DNA of 64,000 nucleotides from Streptomyces sp. NBC_00557 (GTDB taxonomy: Bacteria; Actinomycetota; Actinomycetes; Streptomycetales; Streptomycetaceae): NCBI RefSeq assembly GCF_036345995.1, contig NZ_CP107796.1:6758001-6822000 (forward strand), given 5' to 3'. Below the pieces are notes generated by a model. That model was not told where the DNA came from and searched no databases. It saw nothing but the letters and a program-made list of their open reading frames with translations. Position 1 is the first letter of the stretch, and each line of letters starts with the position of its first letter. Positions 24,593 to 34,065 of the stretch are shown piece after piece. A program made the position numbers and the translations under genes.

Positions 24593-25627
24593 GTGATCAC
24601 CACCTCGGGCCTGACCAAGGTCTACCGCTCCCGCGGCCGCGAGGTCACCGCCCTCGACGGCGTCGACCTGCATGTCCGCGAAGGCGAGGTCTACGGCGTC
24701 ATCGGCCAGTCCGGCGCCGGCAAGTCCTCCCTCATCCGCTGCGTCAACCTGCTGGAGCGCCCCACCTCCGGCACCGTGACCGTCGCCGGACAGGACCTCA
24801 CCGCCCTGGCCGGCCGCGGCCCGCGCGCCGGCCGGGAACTGCGCCGGGCGCGCAGCCGCATCGGCATGGTCTTCCAGCACTTCAACCTGCTGTCCTCGCG
24901 GACCGTGCAGGACAACGTCGAGCTGCCGCTGGAGATCCTCGGCAAGTCCGGGAAGGAACGTTCCCGCAAGGCGCTGGAACTCCTCGACCTGGTCGGCCTC
25001 GCCGACAAGGCCAAGGCCTACCCGGCCCAGCTCTCCGGCGGTCAGAAGCAGCGCGTCGGCATCGCCCGCGCCCTCGCCGGCGACCCCAAGGTGCTGCTCT
25101 CCGACGAGGCCACCAGCGCCCTCGACCCGGAGACCACCCGCTCCATCCTCCAGCTGCTGCGCGACCTGAACCGGCAGCTGGGCCTGACCGTCCTGCTCAT
25201 CACCCACGAGATGGACGTCGTCAAGGCCGTCTGCGACTCCGCCGCCCTCATGGAGAAGGGCCGGATCGTCGAGTCCGGCACCGTCAGCGAACTGCTGGCC
25301 ACCCCCGGCTCGGAGCTGGCCGCCGCGCTGTTCCCGGTGAGCGGCGAGCGCACGGGCGCCGACCGGACCGTCGTCGACGTCACCTTCCACGGCGAGGCGG
25401 CCACCCAGCCGGTCATCTCGCAGCTGTCGCGCACCTACAACATCGACATCTCGATCCTCGGCGCCGCCATCGACACCGTCGGCGGCCTGCAGATCGGCCG
25501 CATGCGCATCGAACTGCCCGGCCGCTACGAGGACAACGTGGTGCCGATCGGGTTCCTGCGCGAACAGGGCCTGCAGATCGACGTCGTGGGCCAGGAGGCC
25601 CTGCTGGTGAAGGAAGGTGCCAAGTGA
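24593..25627 (+). CDS. metN: Methionine ABC transporter, ATP-binding protein
   Basis: A 344-residue ATPase: Walker A GQSGAGKSS, Q-loop VFQHFNLL, signature LSGGQKQR, Walker B VLLSDEAT and switch His THEMD. The C-terminal NIL domain (about residues 265-340, YNIDISILGAAIDTVGGLQ) is the methionine-sensing regulatory domain typical of MetN. GTG 24593 (product ITTSGLTKVYRSRG) is preferred; in-frame starts at 24578 and 24524 exist. The stop overlaps the permease start (GTGA). It powers uptake of methionine or related D- or oxidised forms. Confidence 0.93.
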   Translation: MITTSGLTKVYRSRGREVTALDGVDLHVREGEVYGVIGQSGAGKSSLIRCVNLLERPTSGTVTVAGQDLTALAGRGPRAGRELRRARSRIGMVFQHFNLLSSRTVQDNVELPLEILGKSGKERSRKALELLDLVGLADKAKAYPAQLSGGQKQRVGIARALAGDPKVLLSDEATSALDPETTRSILQLLRDLNRQLGLTVLLITHEMDVVKAVCDSAALMEKGRIVESGTVSELLATPGSELAAALFPVSGERTGADRTVVDVTFHGEAATQPVISQLSRTYNIDISILGAAIDTVGGLQIGRMRIELPGRYEDNVVPIGFLREQGLQIDVVGQEALLVKEGAK

Positions 25628-26361
25628 CCTGGTCCGAGATGCAGCCGCTGCTGCAGCAGGCGTGTACCGAGACCTTCTGGATGGTGCTGTGGTCCACCCT
25701 GATCGCCGTCGCCGCCGGCCTTCCGCTCGGCATCCTCCTCGTCCTCACCGACCGGGGCGGCCTGCTGCAGAACGTCCTCGCCAACAAGGTGATCGGCCAG
25801 ATCGTGAACATCGGCCGGTCGATGCCGTTCATCATCCTGATGGTCGCGCTGATGAGCTTCACGCGCTGGGTCACCGGGACGACGATCGGCACGACCGCAG
25901 CGATCGTGCCGCTCGCCATCGGCGGCATCCCGTTCTTCGCCCGGCTGGTCGAGACGGCCGTCCGCGAAGTGGACCATGGCCTCGTCGAGGCCGTGCAGGC
26001 CATGGGCGGCAACACCTGGACGATCGTCCGCAAGGTCCTCGTCCCCGAGGCCCTGCCCTCGCTCATCGCCTCCACCACCACCACGGTCATCGCCCTCATC
26101 GGCTACTCCGCCATGGCCGGCACGGTCGGCGGCGGCGGCCTCGGAGACCTCGCCGTCCGCTACGGCTACCAGCGCTTCGAGACCGAGCTGATGTGGATCA
26201 CCGTCGCGATCCTCGCCGTCGTCATCTCCCTCATCCAGTTCGCCGGCGACCTCGCGGCCCGCTCCCTGCACAGCCGCGGCGGCCGCTCCGGCCCCGCCCC
26301 CAAGCTCCGCCTGCTCAAGGCGAAGGAGCCGGCGGCGGCCGACATCAGCAAGGTCGCGTAA
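25624..26361 (+). CDS. metI: Methionine ABC transporter, permease
   Basis: A 245-residue MetI-type permease with about five helices. The ATPase-contacting EAA loop reads EAVQAMGGNTWTIVRKVLVPE. N-terminal VTWSEMQPLLQQACTETFWM leads into the first helix. It is slightly longer than usual because of a charged C-terminal tail (LRLLKAKEPAAADISKVA). It overlaps metN by 4 bases and precedes metQ by 80 bases, completing the importer with MetN (2 copies) and MetI (2 copies). Confidence 0.93.
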   Translation: MTWSEMQPLLQQACTETFWMVLWSTLIAVAAGLPLGILLVLTDRGGLLQNVLANKVIGQIVNIGRSMPFIILMVALMSFTRWVTGTTIGTTAAIVPLAIGGIPFFARLVETAVREVDHGLVEAVQAMGGNTWTIVRKVLVPEALPSLIASTTTTVIALIGYSAMAGTVGGGGLGDLAVRYGYQRFETELMWITVAILAVVISLIQFAGDLAARSLHSRGGRSGPAPKLRLLKAKEPAAADISKVA

Positions 26362-26441
26362 CGCCGTTTCGTACGGCACCCCCCAGACTCCCCGTTTACC
26401 CGTACACGGGGTCGCACCACCCATCAGGAAAGGCACTTTTC

Positions 26442-27272
26442 GTGCGTAACACCGCCAAGCTCACCACCGCCGTCCTCGCCGCCGGAGCCCTCACCTTCGG
26501 GCTGACCGCCTGCGGCTCCGGCAGCTCCTCCGCCTCCCACGACTACAGCGGCCCGCTGGTCGTCGCCGCGAGCCCCACCCCGCACGCCGAGATCCTGGAC
26601 TTCGTCAAGGACAAGCTGGCGAAGAAGGCGGGCCTCGACCTTCAGGTCAAGGAGTTCACGGACTACATCACGCCGAACACGGCGACCGAGGACGGCTCGG
26701 TGGACGCCAACTACTTCCAGAACCAGCCGTACCTGGACGACTTCAACGCCAAGCGGGGCACCCACATCGTGCCCGTCGTCACGGTGCACCTGGAGCCGCT
26801 CGGCCTGTACTCCCACAAGGTCAAGAAGGCCGACGCGCTGAAGAGCGGTGCGACCGTCGCCGTCCCGAACGACGCCGTCAACGAGGCCCGCGCCCTGAAG
26901 CTGCTCGCCGCGGGCGGGCTCATCACCCTCAAGTCCGGCGCCGGCAACGAGGCCACCCCGCAGGACATCGCCAAGAACCCCAGGAACCTGAAGTTCAAGG
27001 AGGTCGAGGCCGCCCAGACCCCGCGCTCCCTGGACGACGTGGACGCGGCCGTGGTGAACGGCAACTACGCCATCTCCGCCGGTCTGAAGCCCGCCAAGGA
27101 CGCCATCCTGCTGGAGTCCGCCAAGAACAACCCGTACGCCAACTTCCTCGCCGTGAAGAAGGGCAACGAGAAGGACCCGCGGGTCGAGAAGCTCGCCAAG
27201 CTCCTCGTCTCGCCCGAGGTCAAGAAGTTCATCGAGGACAAGTACCAGGGCTCGGTCATCCCCTCCTTCTGA
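26442..27272 (+). CDS. metQ: Methionine-binding lipoprotein (NlpA/MetQ family)
   Basis: A 276-residue solute-binding lipoprotein. The signal peptide ends in lipobox LTAC (about residue 24, after AVLAAGALTFG). The mature protein has PTPHAEILDFVKDKLAKKAG, DYITPNTATEDGSVDANYFQ, a glutamine-rich ligand pocket and ALNGNYAISAGL-like segment VVNGNYAISAGLKPAKD. GTG 26442 is preceded by AGGAAAGG. It captures methionine outside the membrane for MetNI. A strong hairpin terminator follows. Confidence 0.93.
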   Translation: MRNTAKLTTAVLAAGALTFGLTACGSGSSSASHDYSGPLVVAASPTPHAEILDFVKDKLAKKAGLDLQVKEFTDYITPNTATEDGSVDANYFQNQPYLDDFNAKRGTHIVPVVTVHLEPLGLYSHKVKKADALKSGATVAVPNDAVNEARALKLLAAGGLITLKSGAGNEATPQDIAKNPRNLKFKEVEAAQTPRSLDDVDAAVVNGNYAISAGLKPAKDAILLESAKNNPYANFLAVKKGNEKDPRVEKLAKLLVSPEVKKFIEDKYQGSVIPSF

Positions 27273-27289
27273 TCCGGCCCGCCCGCCCT

Positions 27290-27322
27290 CGGGGCCCGCT
27301 CCCGCACCGGGAGCGGGCCCCG
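27290..27322 (+). terminator. Strong hairpin terminator after metQ
   Basis: Perfect 14-bp stem, CGGGGCCCGCTCCC (27290-27303) / GGGAGCGGGCCCCG (27309-27322), with a 5-base loop GCACC, 18 bases after the metQ stop. Confidence 0.88.
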
Positions 27323-27405
27323 TCGTGCGGTTCAGTGGTTACATGCTGCATGCTGGGCAGTTCAGCAGGCCCTGAAGGTTCATTCCGAAGGTTACGGAGC
27401 GGCGC

Positions 27406-28044
27406 ATGACTAGCACCTTCCCCAACATCTCCATCAGCACGGAGCGGTTGGTGCTGCGTCCCTTCGAGGAGTCCGACATCGAGGCCTTCGCCGAGATGAT
27501 GAACGACGAACTGGTCACCGCCTGGACCTCGGTGCCGCAGCCGTACACCGAGGCCGACGCCCGCGCCTGGATCACCGAACACGCCCCCGCCGAACGGGCG
27601 GAGGGCCGCGGCATCGTCTTCGCCGTCGACGAGTTCCTCACCCAGCGCCTGGTCGGCACGGTCCATCTGCGGCACGCCGACTGGCGCGTGCGCTCCGCCG
27701 AGATGGCCTACGTCATCGCCCCCTGGGCGCGCGGCGAGGGCTACGCCTCCGAGGCGGCCCTGGCCACCGCCCAATGGTTCTTCCGGGACCAGAAGTTCGA
27801 GCGCCTGGAGCTGCGCACCGCGGCCGACAACACCGCCTCCCAGCAGGTCGCCCAGAAGATCGGCTGCATCAGCGAGGGCGTCCTGCGCGGCGCCTGGATA
27901 GCCCGGACCCGCGACACCCACGGCGAGTGGACGGACGTGCGCACCGACCTCATCGTCTGGAGCCTGCTGCCCGAGGACCTGGACGGCGTCGAGGAGCAGC
28001 TGGCCGACACGGGCGGTTTCACCTCCTACTCCGACTGGAACTGA
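27406..28044 (+). CDS. RimJ/RimL-type GNAT N-acetyltransferase
   Basis: A 212-residue acetyltransferase of the RimJ/L class: TERLVLRPFEESDIEAFAEM at the start, VGTVHLRHADW, acetyl-CoA motif APWARGEGYASEAALATAQW and ELRTAADNTASQQVAQKIGC with EGVLRGAWI. These enzymes acetylate N-termini of proteins or small amines; the substrate is not identifiable. It lies 83 bases before cobL on the same strand and may be co-transcribed. Confidence 0.86.
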   Translation: MTSTFPNISISTERLVLRPFEESDIEAFAEMMNDELVTAWTSVPQPYTEADARAWITEHAPAERAEGRGIVFAVDEFLTQRLVGTVHLRHADWRVRSAEMAYVIAPWARGEGYASEAALATAQWFFRDQKFERLELRTAADNTASQQVAQKIGCISEGVLRGAWIARTRDTHGEWTDVRTDLIVWSLLPEDLDGVEEQLADTGGFTSYSDWN

Positions 28045-28127
28045 GCCCTCAGCCGCACCAGGTACGCTCAGGGGGCCCGCTGGGGCCCGTACCCTGACGA
28101 CCTGCGAAGACCTGGAGAGAAACGACG

Positions 28128-29369
28128 ATGGCCGACCGGGTCACGGTGATCGGCTGGGACGGCTCGCCGCTGACCGACACGGCACGCGCCGCCCTCGGCG
28201 CCGCCACACTCGTGGCGGGCGCGGCCCACCACCTGGCGCTGCCCGAGGTTCCGCCCGCCGCCGAACGCGTCCGCCTGGGCAGCGTCGCGCTCGCCGCCCG
28301 CCGGATCGCCGCCCACCGCGGCACCGCCGTCGTACTCGCCGACGGCGACCCCGGCTTCTTCGGCGTCGTACGCACCCTGCGCGCCCCGGAGTTCGGCCTG
28401 GAGGTCGAGGTCGTCCCCGCCGTCTCCTCGGTGGCCGCCGCCTTCGCCCGCGCCGGCATGCCCTGGGACGACGCCCAGGTGGTCGTCGCCCACCCGCGCA
28501 CCCTGCGCCGCGCCGTGAACGTCTGCCGCGCCCACACCAAGGTCGCCGTCCTCACCGCACCGGGCGCCGGACCCGCCGAACTCGGGCTGCTGCTGGAAGG
28601 CGTCCACCGGACCTTCGTCATCTGCGAGGAACTGGGCACCGAACGCGAGCAGGTCACCGTCGTCACCTCCGACAAGGCAGCCGACCACACCTGGCGCGAC
28701 CCCAACGTCGTCATCGTCATCGGCGGCCCGGCCGGCGCGGGGGAGGGCGGCGGCTGGATCGCCGGCCGCGACCCGGGCGCCGGACCGCGCGGCTGGGTGC
28801 AGCCCGACGCGAGCTACGCCGAGGGACCGGCCGGCGGACCCGGCGGCGGCCTCGGCGAGGGCGAGCGGCAGCTGCTGCGGGCCGCCCAACTCGCCCGGCT
28901 CGGCCCCCGGGTCGGCGACCTGGTCTGGGACATCGGCAGCGGCTCCGGCGCGTTCGCCGCCGAGGCCGCGCGCGCCGGAGCGGCCGTCATCGCCGTCGAC
29001 CGGGATCCCGCGGCCTGCGCCCGCACCGACTCCGCCGCGCGCCGGTACGGTGTCCAGCTCCACGTCGTCCACGGCACCGCCCCGCACGTCCTGGAGAACC
29101 TGCCCGAACCGGACGTCGTCCGGGTCGGCGGCGGGGGAGCGGCCGTCGTCTCTGCCGTCGCCGACCGGCGCCCGCAGCGCATCGTCACTCACGCCGCCAC
29201 CCGCGACGCCGCCGAACTCATCGGCCGCGACCTGACCGAGCACGGATACCACGTCGAGTGCGCGCTGCTGCAGTCCGTCGAACTCGACACCCGCGCCTGG
29301 ACGGAGACCGAGCGGAGTGTCTCGTTCCTGCTCATCGGAACACTGCCGCTGCGCGAAGCGCCTCGTTGA
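28128..29369 (+). CDS. cobL: Precorrin-6Y C5,15-methyltransferase (decarboxylating), CbiE-CbiT fusion
   Basis: A 413-residue two-domain enzyme of the corrin ring pathway. Residues about 5-205 form the CbiE-type tetrapyrrole methylase domain (VVLADGDPGFFGVVRTL, VPAVSSVAAAFARAGMPWDD). Residues about 240-405 form the CbiT-type domain with the SAM loop VWDIGSGSGAFAAEAARAG and VIAVDRDPAAC. CobL adds two methyl groups (C5 and C15) and decarboxylates the C12 acetate side chain. The cobT and cysG genes follow on the same strand. Confidence 0.93.
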   Translation: MADRVTVIGWDGSPLTDTARAALGAATLVAGAAHHLALPEVPPAAERVRLGSVALAARRIAAHRGTAVVLADGDPGFFGVVRTLRAPEFGLEVEVVPAVSSVAAAFARAGMPWDDAQVVVAHPRTLRRAVNVCRAHTKVAVLTAPGAGPAELGLLLEGVHRTFVICEELGTEREQVTVVTSDKAADHTWRDPNVVIVIGGPAGAGEGGGWIAGRDPGAGPRGWVQPDASYAEGPAGGPGGGLGEGERQLLRAAQLARLGPRVGDLVWDIGSGSGAFAAEAARAGAAVIAVDRDPAACARTDSAARRYGVQLHVVHGTAPHVLENLPEPDVVRVGGGGAAVVSAVADRRPQRIVTHAATRDAAELIGRDLTEHGYHVECALLQSVELDTRAWTETERSVSFLLIGTLPLREAPR

Positions 29370-29762
29370 GGGGTGGTGGCCGGGCGACGGGCGGGCGCTG
29401 CCGGATCGCGCCCCGTGATCCGGTTGTCGTACCGCGCGCGGTAGGCTGGCCGATCGTTGTGCCACACCGGCGGCCCGGAACTTCGTTCGCCAATGTCCGG
29501 AAAGCACGCCCGTTTTGGGGCGGGTGCGGTACTGCGGAACCGGAGGACGCGCAACGTGGCGCAGTCCACAGCGTGCCGTCGCGGATCATGCTGTCGCGAC
29601 GGCCGGGCGGCCGGGACAATGCCACTGAATGGCTTTGTCGCCTTTTCCGGCGGGTCGTTCGTGCCGCTGGGCACGGACGCTCGTTCTTCACTACGGGCGG
29701 TCGGTGCGCCGTTCCGGGTGAGCTGGTCGTAGGAGCACTAAACCGATGGGCGAGGGGTACGC
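29370..29762 (+). other. Intergenic leader before the bluB-cobT fusion
   Basis: 393 bases with no convincing gene. It contains a 14-bp perfect palindrome TACCGCGCGCGGTA (29430-29443), an AT-richer stretch around 29625-29655, and a six-codon frame MGEGYA (29745-29765) whose stop overlaps the next ATG (GCATGA). A low-confidence small frame from GTG 29558 to 29732 includes MPLNGFVAFSGGSF. I do not see cobalamin riboswitch consensus elements. Confidence 0.45.
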
Positions 29763-32700
29763 ATGACCGACACCGGCCAGGTCCCGGGCGAGGGGCAGCC
29801 GGAGAGCGCAGGCATGGTGGAGCAGCCGGGCGTCGCCGCGCACGGTGCGTACACCTACCTCTCCGAGGCACCCGCCGAGGACGAAGACCTGCTGCTGCCG
29901 GGCGCCCAGGGCGCATGGGGCAACGAGGTTCCGCCACCCGCGCCGGAACCGGTCGTCGAGGCCGTCCACCAGCCGGGGCCGCACGAGACGGCCGGCCGGG
30001 ACAGCGGCTCCGTCGACCTCAGCGGCGTCCGCCTGCCGAACCCGGCCCCGGCCTCCGTGCCGCCGTCGCCGATACTGTCGGCCCCGCAGGAGCAGCCGGC
30101 CGCCGCGCAGGCGCCGCGCCGTCCGCTGCACCTCGGCCCGCCGATCCCCGACGCCTCCGCGAGCCCGGTCCGCTCCCTCGCCGACCGCGGCCCGGCCGGC
30201 GCGCCGGTACGGCAGCCCGGTCCGGTCGCGGCCGGCCCGGAGTACCTCGACGCCCAGCCGCCGTACGAGACGGCCCCGCAGGGCGCGGCCCCCTGGGGCG
30301 CCGCCCACGCGGCCCAGGCCGACGCGCAGGCACCGGCTGCCGAAACGGTTGACCCGGCCGCCGTCGCCGTGGACACCGCCGCGCAGACCGACCCGTCCGG
30401 CGCCGCGCAGGCCGCCGTCACCCGCCTCGCGACCCAGGCCGCCGCACCGGTGCCGGGCACCGCGCACCTGGTCCACGGCCACGACGGCGTACAGCCCGCG
30501 CACGGCCATGACGGGGTGGTGCACACGGCTCCTACGGCGGCGGTGCCCGAGGAGGCTCGTCCGCTCGCCGGTGGCCAGGAGGCCGGGGCCGCCGGACCCG
30601 GTGCGGCGGAGGGCGTTCAGGCTGCTGTTGCCGGGCAGGAGGCCGACGGCGTTCAGCACACTGTCGCCGAGACCGGTGAGAGCGCGCCGGAGGCGGCCGG
30701 TGCGGAGCCTGCCGAGGACACGACCGCCGTGGACGGCGGGCTCGCCGCCGCCGTCGGCGCTCCCGCCGCCGACGTTGGGGCCGAGGCCGTGGCGAACGCC
30801 GGTCGGTCTGCCGAGGGCGCGGAGACCGGGCAGGCCGCCGCGGGCGCCGAGGGCGCACCGGTGCCGACGACCGCCGAGACGGCTGCCCCGGATCACGACC
30901 AGGCCGTCGCCCCGCAGGCGGCAACGCCCGCGCAGGCCGAGGCCGTTGCGGCCGGGCAGGCAGCGGGTCCCGCCGCCGACGGCGTCGAACCGGCCGAGGC
31001 CGCTCAGCCGTCCGGCGAGGCCGGGCCGGGCCGGCACCCGGAGCAGGCCGCGGGCGAACCGCGGGGCGACGCCGAGTCGTCGGCCGCGGACACTGCCCCT
31101 GCCGCCGAGGGCGGCACCGCGGCTCAGGGCGTAGACGGCACGGCGACGGTGCCGTCCGGCCACGCCGCCGTCGCCACCGACGGCGCCCCCGCGGCCCAGG
31201 AGAGTGCCGCGACCGTTCCCGCGGCACAGGCGCCGAACGCCGCTCCGGGCGCCCCGGACACCCCGGAGGACGCCACCCCGGCACCGCCAGCCCCGCAGAG
31301 CCCCGATGCCGTTGTGGACGCCCAGCCCCCGGCCGCCGCGGACGCCGTACGCGCCTCCGGGACCGCCGTCGCACCCGAGGCCGGCGCCGTGACCGCGCCC
31401 GCGGTCGGCACCCCGGCCGGCGTTTCCGAGGCGTCGGAGGTGCAGGCCGCCGAGGTGGTTGTGGCCCCTGACGTCGTACCGGGGCCAGCGGCCGAAGGCT
31501 CCGGCGGCCCCGCGCCGCACCCCCACCCCCAGGGCCCGCAGCTGGCCGAGCCCCTCGCGTACGACGCCCAGGCGGCCCCCGGCGCACCGCAGCCCCACCC
31601 GGCCGCGGAGTTGAATCCACAGGTCCAGCCCGACGCTGCCGCACCTGAAGCCGTCCCGCAGGCCGAGCCCGAGGCGAGCGCCCCCGAAGCCCTCCCGCAG
31701 CCCCAGCCCGACACGGCCACCCCCGAAACCGTCCCGCAGGCACCGCCCGCGGAGACCGCCACCACGCCGAACGCCGACGGCACCCCCGCGCAGCCCACCG
31801 ACGCCACCCCGGTGCCGGCCGCCGCCGAAGCAGCTCCCGTGGCGGCGGGCCCGGCCGAGTCGGCGGAGACCGGCGGGCAGCACGCCCCGGCCGAGCCGGC
31901 GGAGCCGCTGCCCTCCCATGTGCCGCCGCACCCCGAGCAGCCGCTCGGGCAGTTCGTGCCGGTCGCGGGCCAGGTCCCCACGACCCCGCACCTGGCGCCG
32001 ACCCCTCCGCAGCCCCTGGTCCTCCCCACGGAGGAGACGCAGCAGGCGGCGGCCACGGTGCCCGCGCCGCGCGAGGGCGAACCCGCGCCGGCCCCCGATG
32101 TCGTACAGCACGCGGAGGACCTGCGGACCAGGGCCGCCGACCAGGAGGAAGAGGGCACGGGAGCAGTGGCGGAAGCACGACAGTCCACCGGCCCGGCCGC
32201 GCCCGGCTACGCCGACGCCGAGCGCGAGGCCGTCCTGAAGGTCATGCGCGAGCGCAGGGACATCCGCAACGGCTTCCGCAGCGACCCCATCCCGCACGAG
32301 GTGCTGCTGCGCGTCCTGGAGGCCGCCCACACGGCGCCCTCCGTGGGCCACTCGCAGCCCTGGGACTTCGTCGTCATCCGCTCCGCCGAGACCCGGCGGA
32401 CGATGCACGAGCTGGCGATGCGTCAGCGTGAGGCCTACGCCAAGTCGCTGCCCAAGGGCCGGGCCAAGCAGTTCAAGGAACTGAAGATCGAGGCCATCCT
32501 CGACACCCCGGTCAACATCGTCGTCACCGCCGACCCCACCCGCGGCGGCCGGCACACCCTCGGCCGGCACACCCAGCCGCAGATGGCGCCCTACTCCTCG
32601 GCGCTCGCGGTGGAGAACCTCTGGCTCGCCGCCCGCGCCGAAGGCCTCGGCGTCGGCTGGGTCAGCTTCTTCGACGAGCGGGAGATGGTCCGCGCGCTCG

Positions 32701-33923
32701 GCCTGCCCGAGCACCTGGAGGTCGTCGCCTATCTCTGCGTCGGGTACGTCGACGAGTTCCCGGACGAGCCCGAGCTGATGCAGGCCGGCTGGTCCAAGCG
32801 GCGCCCCCTGTCCTGGGTGGTGCACGAGGAGACGTACGGCCGCCGCGCCCTGCCCGGAGAGGAACCCCACGACCTGCTTGCCGAGACCGTCGCCCAGATC
32901 CGCCCGCTCGACGCCAAGGCCCTCGGCGAGGCCTGGGAGCGCCAGAAGCGCATGACCAAGCCGGCCGGCGCGCTCGGCATGCTCGAGATCATCTCCGCGC
33001 AGCTGTCCGGGCTGTCCCGGCAGTGCCCGCCGCCGATCCCCGAGCCCGCCGCCGTCGCCATCTTCGCCGGCGACCACGGCGTGCACGCCCAGGGCGTCAC
33101 TCCCTGGCCGCAGGAGGTCACCGCCCAGATGGTGGCCAACTTCCTGGGCGGCGGAGCGGTCTGCAACGCCTTCGCGGGCCAGGTCGGCGCCGAGGTGTGC
33201 GTCGTGGACGTCGGCGTCGCCGCAGACCTGCCCGCCACCCCCGGCCTGCTGCCCCGCAAGATCCGCGGCGGCACGTCCGACATGACCACCGGGCCCGCGA
33301 TGACCCGCGAGGAGGCCAAGCAGGCCATCGAGGTCGGCATCGAGACCGCCCGCGACCTGGTGGCGGCCGGCAACAAGGCGCTGCTGACGGGCGAGATGGG
33401 CATCGCCAACACCACGGCGTCGGCCGCGCTCATCTCGGTGTTCACCGGCGCCGACCCGGCCGAGGTCACCGGCCGCGGCACCGGCATCAACGACGAGACG
33501 CTGGCCCGCAAGACCGAGGTGGTCCGCCGCGCCCTGGAACTCCACCAGCCGGACCCGGCCGACCCCATCGGCGTCCTGGCCGCGATCGGCGGCTTCGAGC
33601 ACGCCGCCATGGTCGGCCTGCTCCTCGGCGGCGCCTCCCTGCGTACGCCGGTGATCCTGGACGGCGTCAGCGCCGGCGCCGCGGCGCTGGTCGCCCGCGC
33701 CATCGCCCCCGAGGTCCTCGCCGCCTGCATCGCGGGTCACCGCAGCGCCGAGCCCGGCCACGTGGCCGCCCTCAACAAGCTGGGCCTGCGCCCGCTGGTC
33801 GACCTCGACCTGCGCCTCGGCGAGGGCACCGGCGCCCTGCTGGCGCTGCCGCTGGTGCAGAGCACCGCGCGGGCGATGCACGAGGTGGCGACGTTCGACT
33901 CGGCGGGGGTCACCGAGAAGTAG
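29763..33923 (+). CDS. cobT: BluB-CobT fusion with a very long disordered N-terminal region
   Basis: A 1386-residue protein. Residues 1 to about 810 are low complexity, rich in Ala, Pro, Glu and Gly, with a short ordered-looking start (AHGAYTYLSEAPAEDEDLLL). Residues about 816-1030 are a nitroreductase-fold BluB-like domain (RERRDIRNGFRSDPIPHEVL, APSVGHSQPWDFV, YSSALAVENLWLAARAEGLG), which makes dimethylbenzimidazole from FMN. Residues about 1037-1386 are CobT (AIFAGDHGVHAQGV, NTTASAALISVFTGADP, GTGINDETLARKTEVV), which activates it to alpha-ribazole phosphate. The fusion links making and loading the lower ligand of cobalamin. The ATG at 29763 overlaps a tiny upstream frame. Confidence 0.92.
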   Translation: MTDTGQVPGEGQPESAGMVEQPGVAAHGAYTYLSEAPAEDEDLLLPGAQGAWGNEVPPPAPEPVVEAVHQPGPHETAGRDSGSVDLSGVRLPNPAPASVPPSPILSAPQEQPAAAQAPRRPLHLGPPIPDASASPVRSLADRGPAGAPVRQPGPVAAGPEYLDAQPPYETAPQGAAPWGAAHAAQADAQAPAAETVDPAAVAVDTAAQTDPSGAAQAAVTRLATQAAAPVPGTAHLVHGHDGVQPAHGHDGVVHTAPTAAVPEEARPLAGGQEAGAAGPGAAEGVQAAVAGQEADGVQHTVAETGESAPEAAGAEPAEDTTAVDGGLAAAVGAPAADVGAEAVANAGRSAEGAETGQAAAGAEGAPVPTTAETAAPDHDQAVAPQAATPAQAEAVAAGQAAGPAADGVEPAEAAQPSGEAGPGRHPEQAAGEPRGDAESSAADTAPAAEGGTAAQGVDGTATVPSGHAAVATDGAPAAQESAATVPAAQAPNAAPGAPDTPEDATPAPPAPQSPDAVVDAQPPAAADAVRASGTAVAPEAGAVTAPAVGTPAGVSEASEVQAAEVVVAPDVVPGPAAEGSGGPAPHPHPQGPQLAEPLAYDAQAAPGAPQPHPAAELNPQVQPDAAAPEAVPQAEPEASAPEALPQPQPDTATPETVPQAPPAETATTPNADGTPAQPTDATPVPAAAEAAPVAAGPAESAETGGQHAPAEPAEPLPSHVPPHPEQPLGQFVPVAGQVPTTPHLAPTPPQPLVLPTEETQQAAATVPAPREGEPAPAPDVVQHAEDLRTRAADQEEEGTGAVAEARQSTGPAAPGYADAEREAVLKVMRERRDIRNGFRSDPIPHEVLLRVLEAAHTAPSVGHSQPWDFVVIRSAETRRTMHELAMRQREAYAKSLPKGRAKQFKELKIEAILDTPVNIVVTADPTRGGRHTLGRHTQPQMAPYSSALAVENLWLAARAEGLGVGWVSFFDEREMVRALGLPEHLEVVAYLCVGYVDEFPDEPELMQAGWSKRRPLSWVVHEETYGRRALPGEEPHDLLAETVAQIRPLDAKALGEAWERQKRMTKPAGALGMLEIISAQLSGLSRQCPPPIPEPAAVAIFAGDHGVHAQGVTPWPQEVTAQMVANFLGGGAVCNAFAGQVGAEVCVVDVGVAADLPATPGLLPRKIRGGTSDMTTGPAMTREEAKQAIEVGIETARDLVAAGNKALLTGEMGIANTTASAALISVFTGADPAEVTGRGTGINDETLARKTEVVRRALELHQPDPADPIGVLAAIGGFEHAAMVGLLLGGASLRTPVILDGVSAGAAALVARAIAPEVLAACIAGHRSAEPGHVAALNKLGLRPLVDLDLRLGEGTGALLALPLVQSTARAMHEVATFDSAGVTEK

Positions 33924-33930
33924 GCGCCAC

Positions 33931-33972
33931 GGCACGGGTGGTCCGGTGTTCAGCTGTCGGACCACCCGGTGC
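33931..33972 (+). terminator. Hairpin after cobT
   Basis: Perfect 10-bp stem GGGTGGTCCG (33936-33945) / CGGACCACCC (33958-33967) with a 12-base loop, extended by GGCAC/GTGCC flanks with a bulge. A TAAAAT -10-like hexamer at 33992-33997 may start the cysG transcript. Confidence 0.75.
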
Positions 33973-34065
33973 CCTCTGCCCTGCGCATCGCTAAAATCGC
34001 ACGTCAGGGCCGCTCCGAAGGTGCAGCGAGCCCCCACCGCACAGCTGCACGAGGAGCCGCCCCTC

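Noticed and set aside
29558..29732. Small gene ending SLRAVGAPFRVSWS before cobT
   Set aside because: Start and ribosome site are weak and no family is recognised; mentioned only within the intergenic entry.
29370..29762. Possible cobalamin riboswitch before the cobT fusion
   Set aside because: I could not find the B12-box consensus or its conserved flanks; only a lone GCCACTG occurs. A covariance-model search would settle it.
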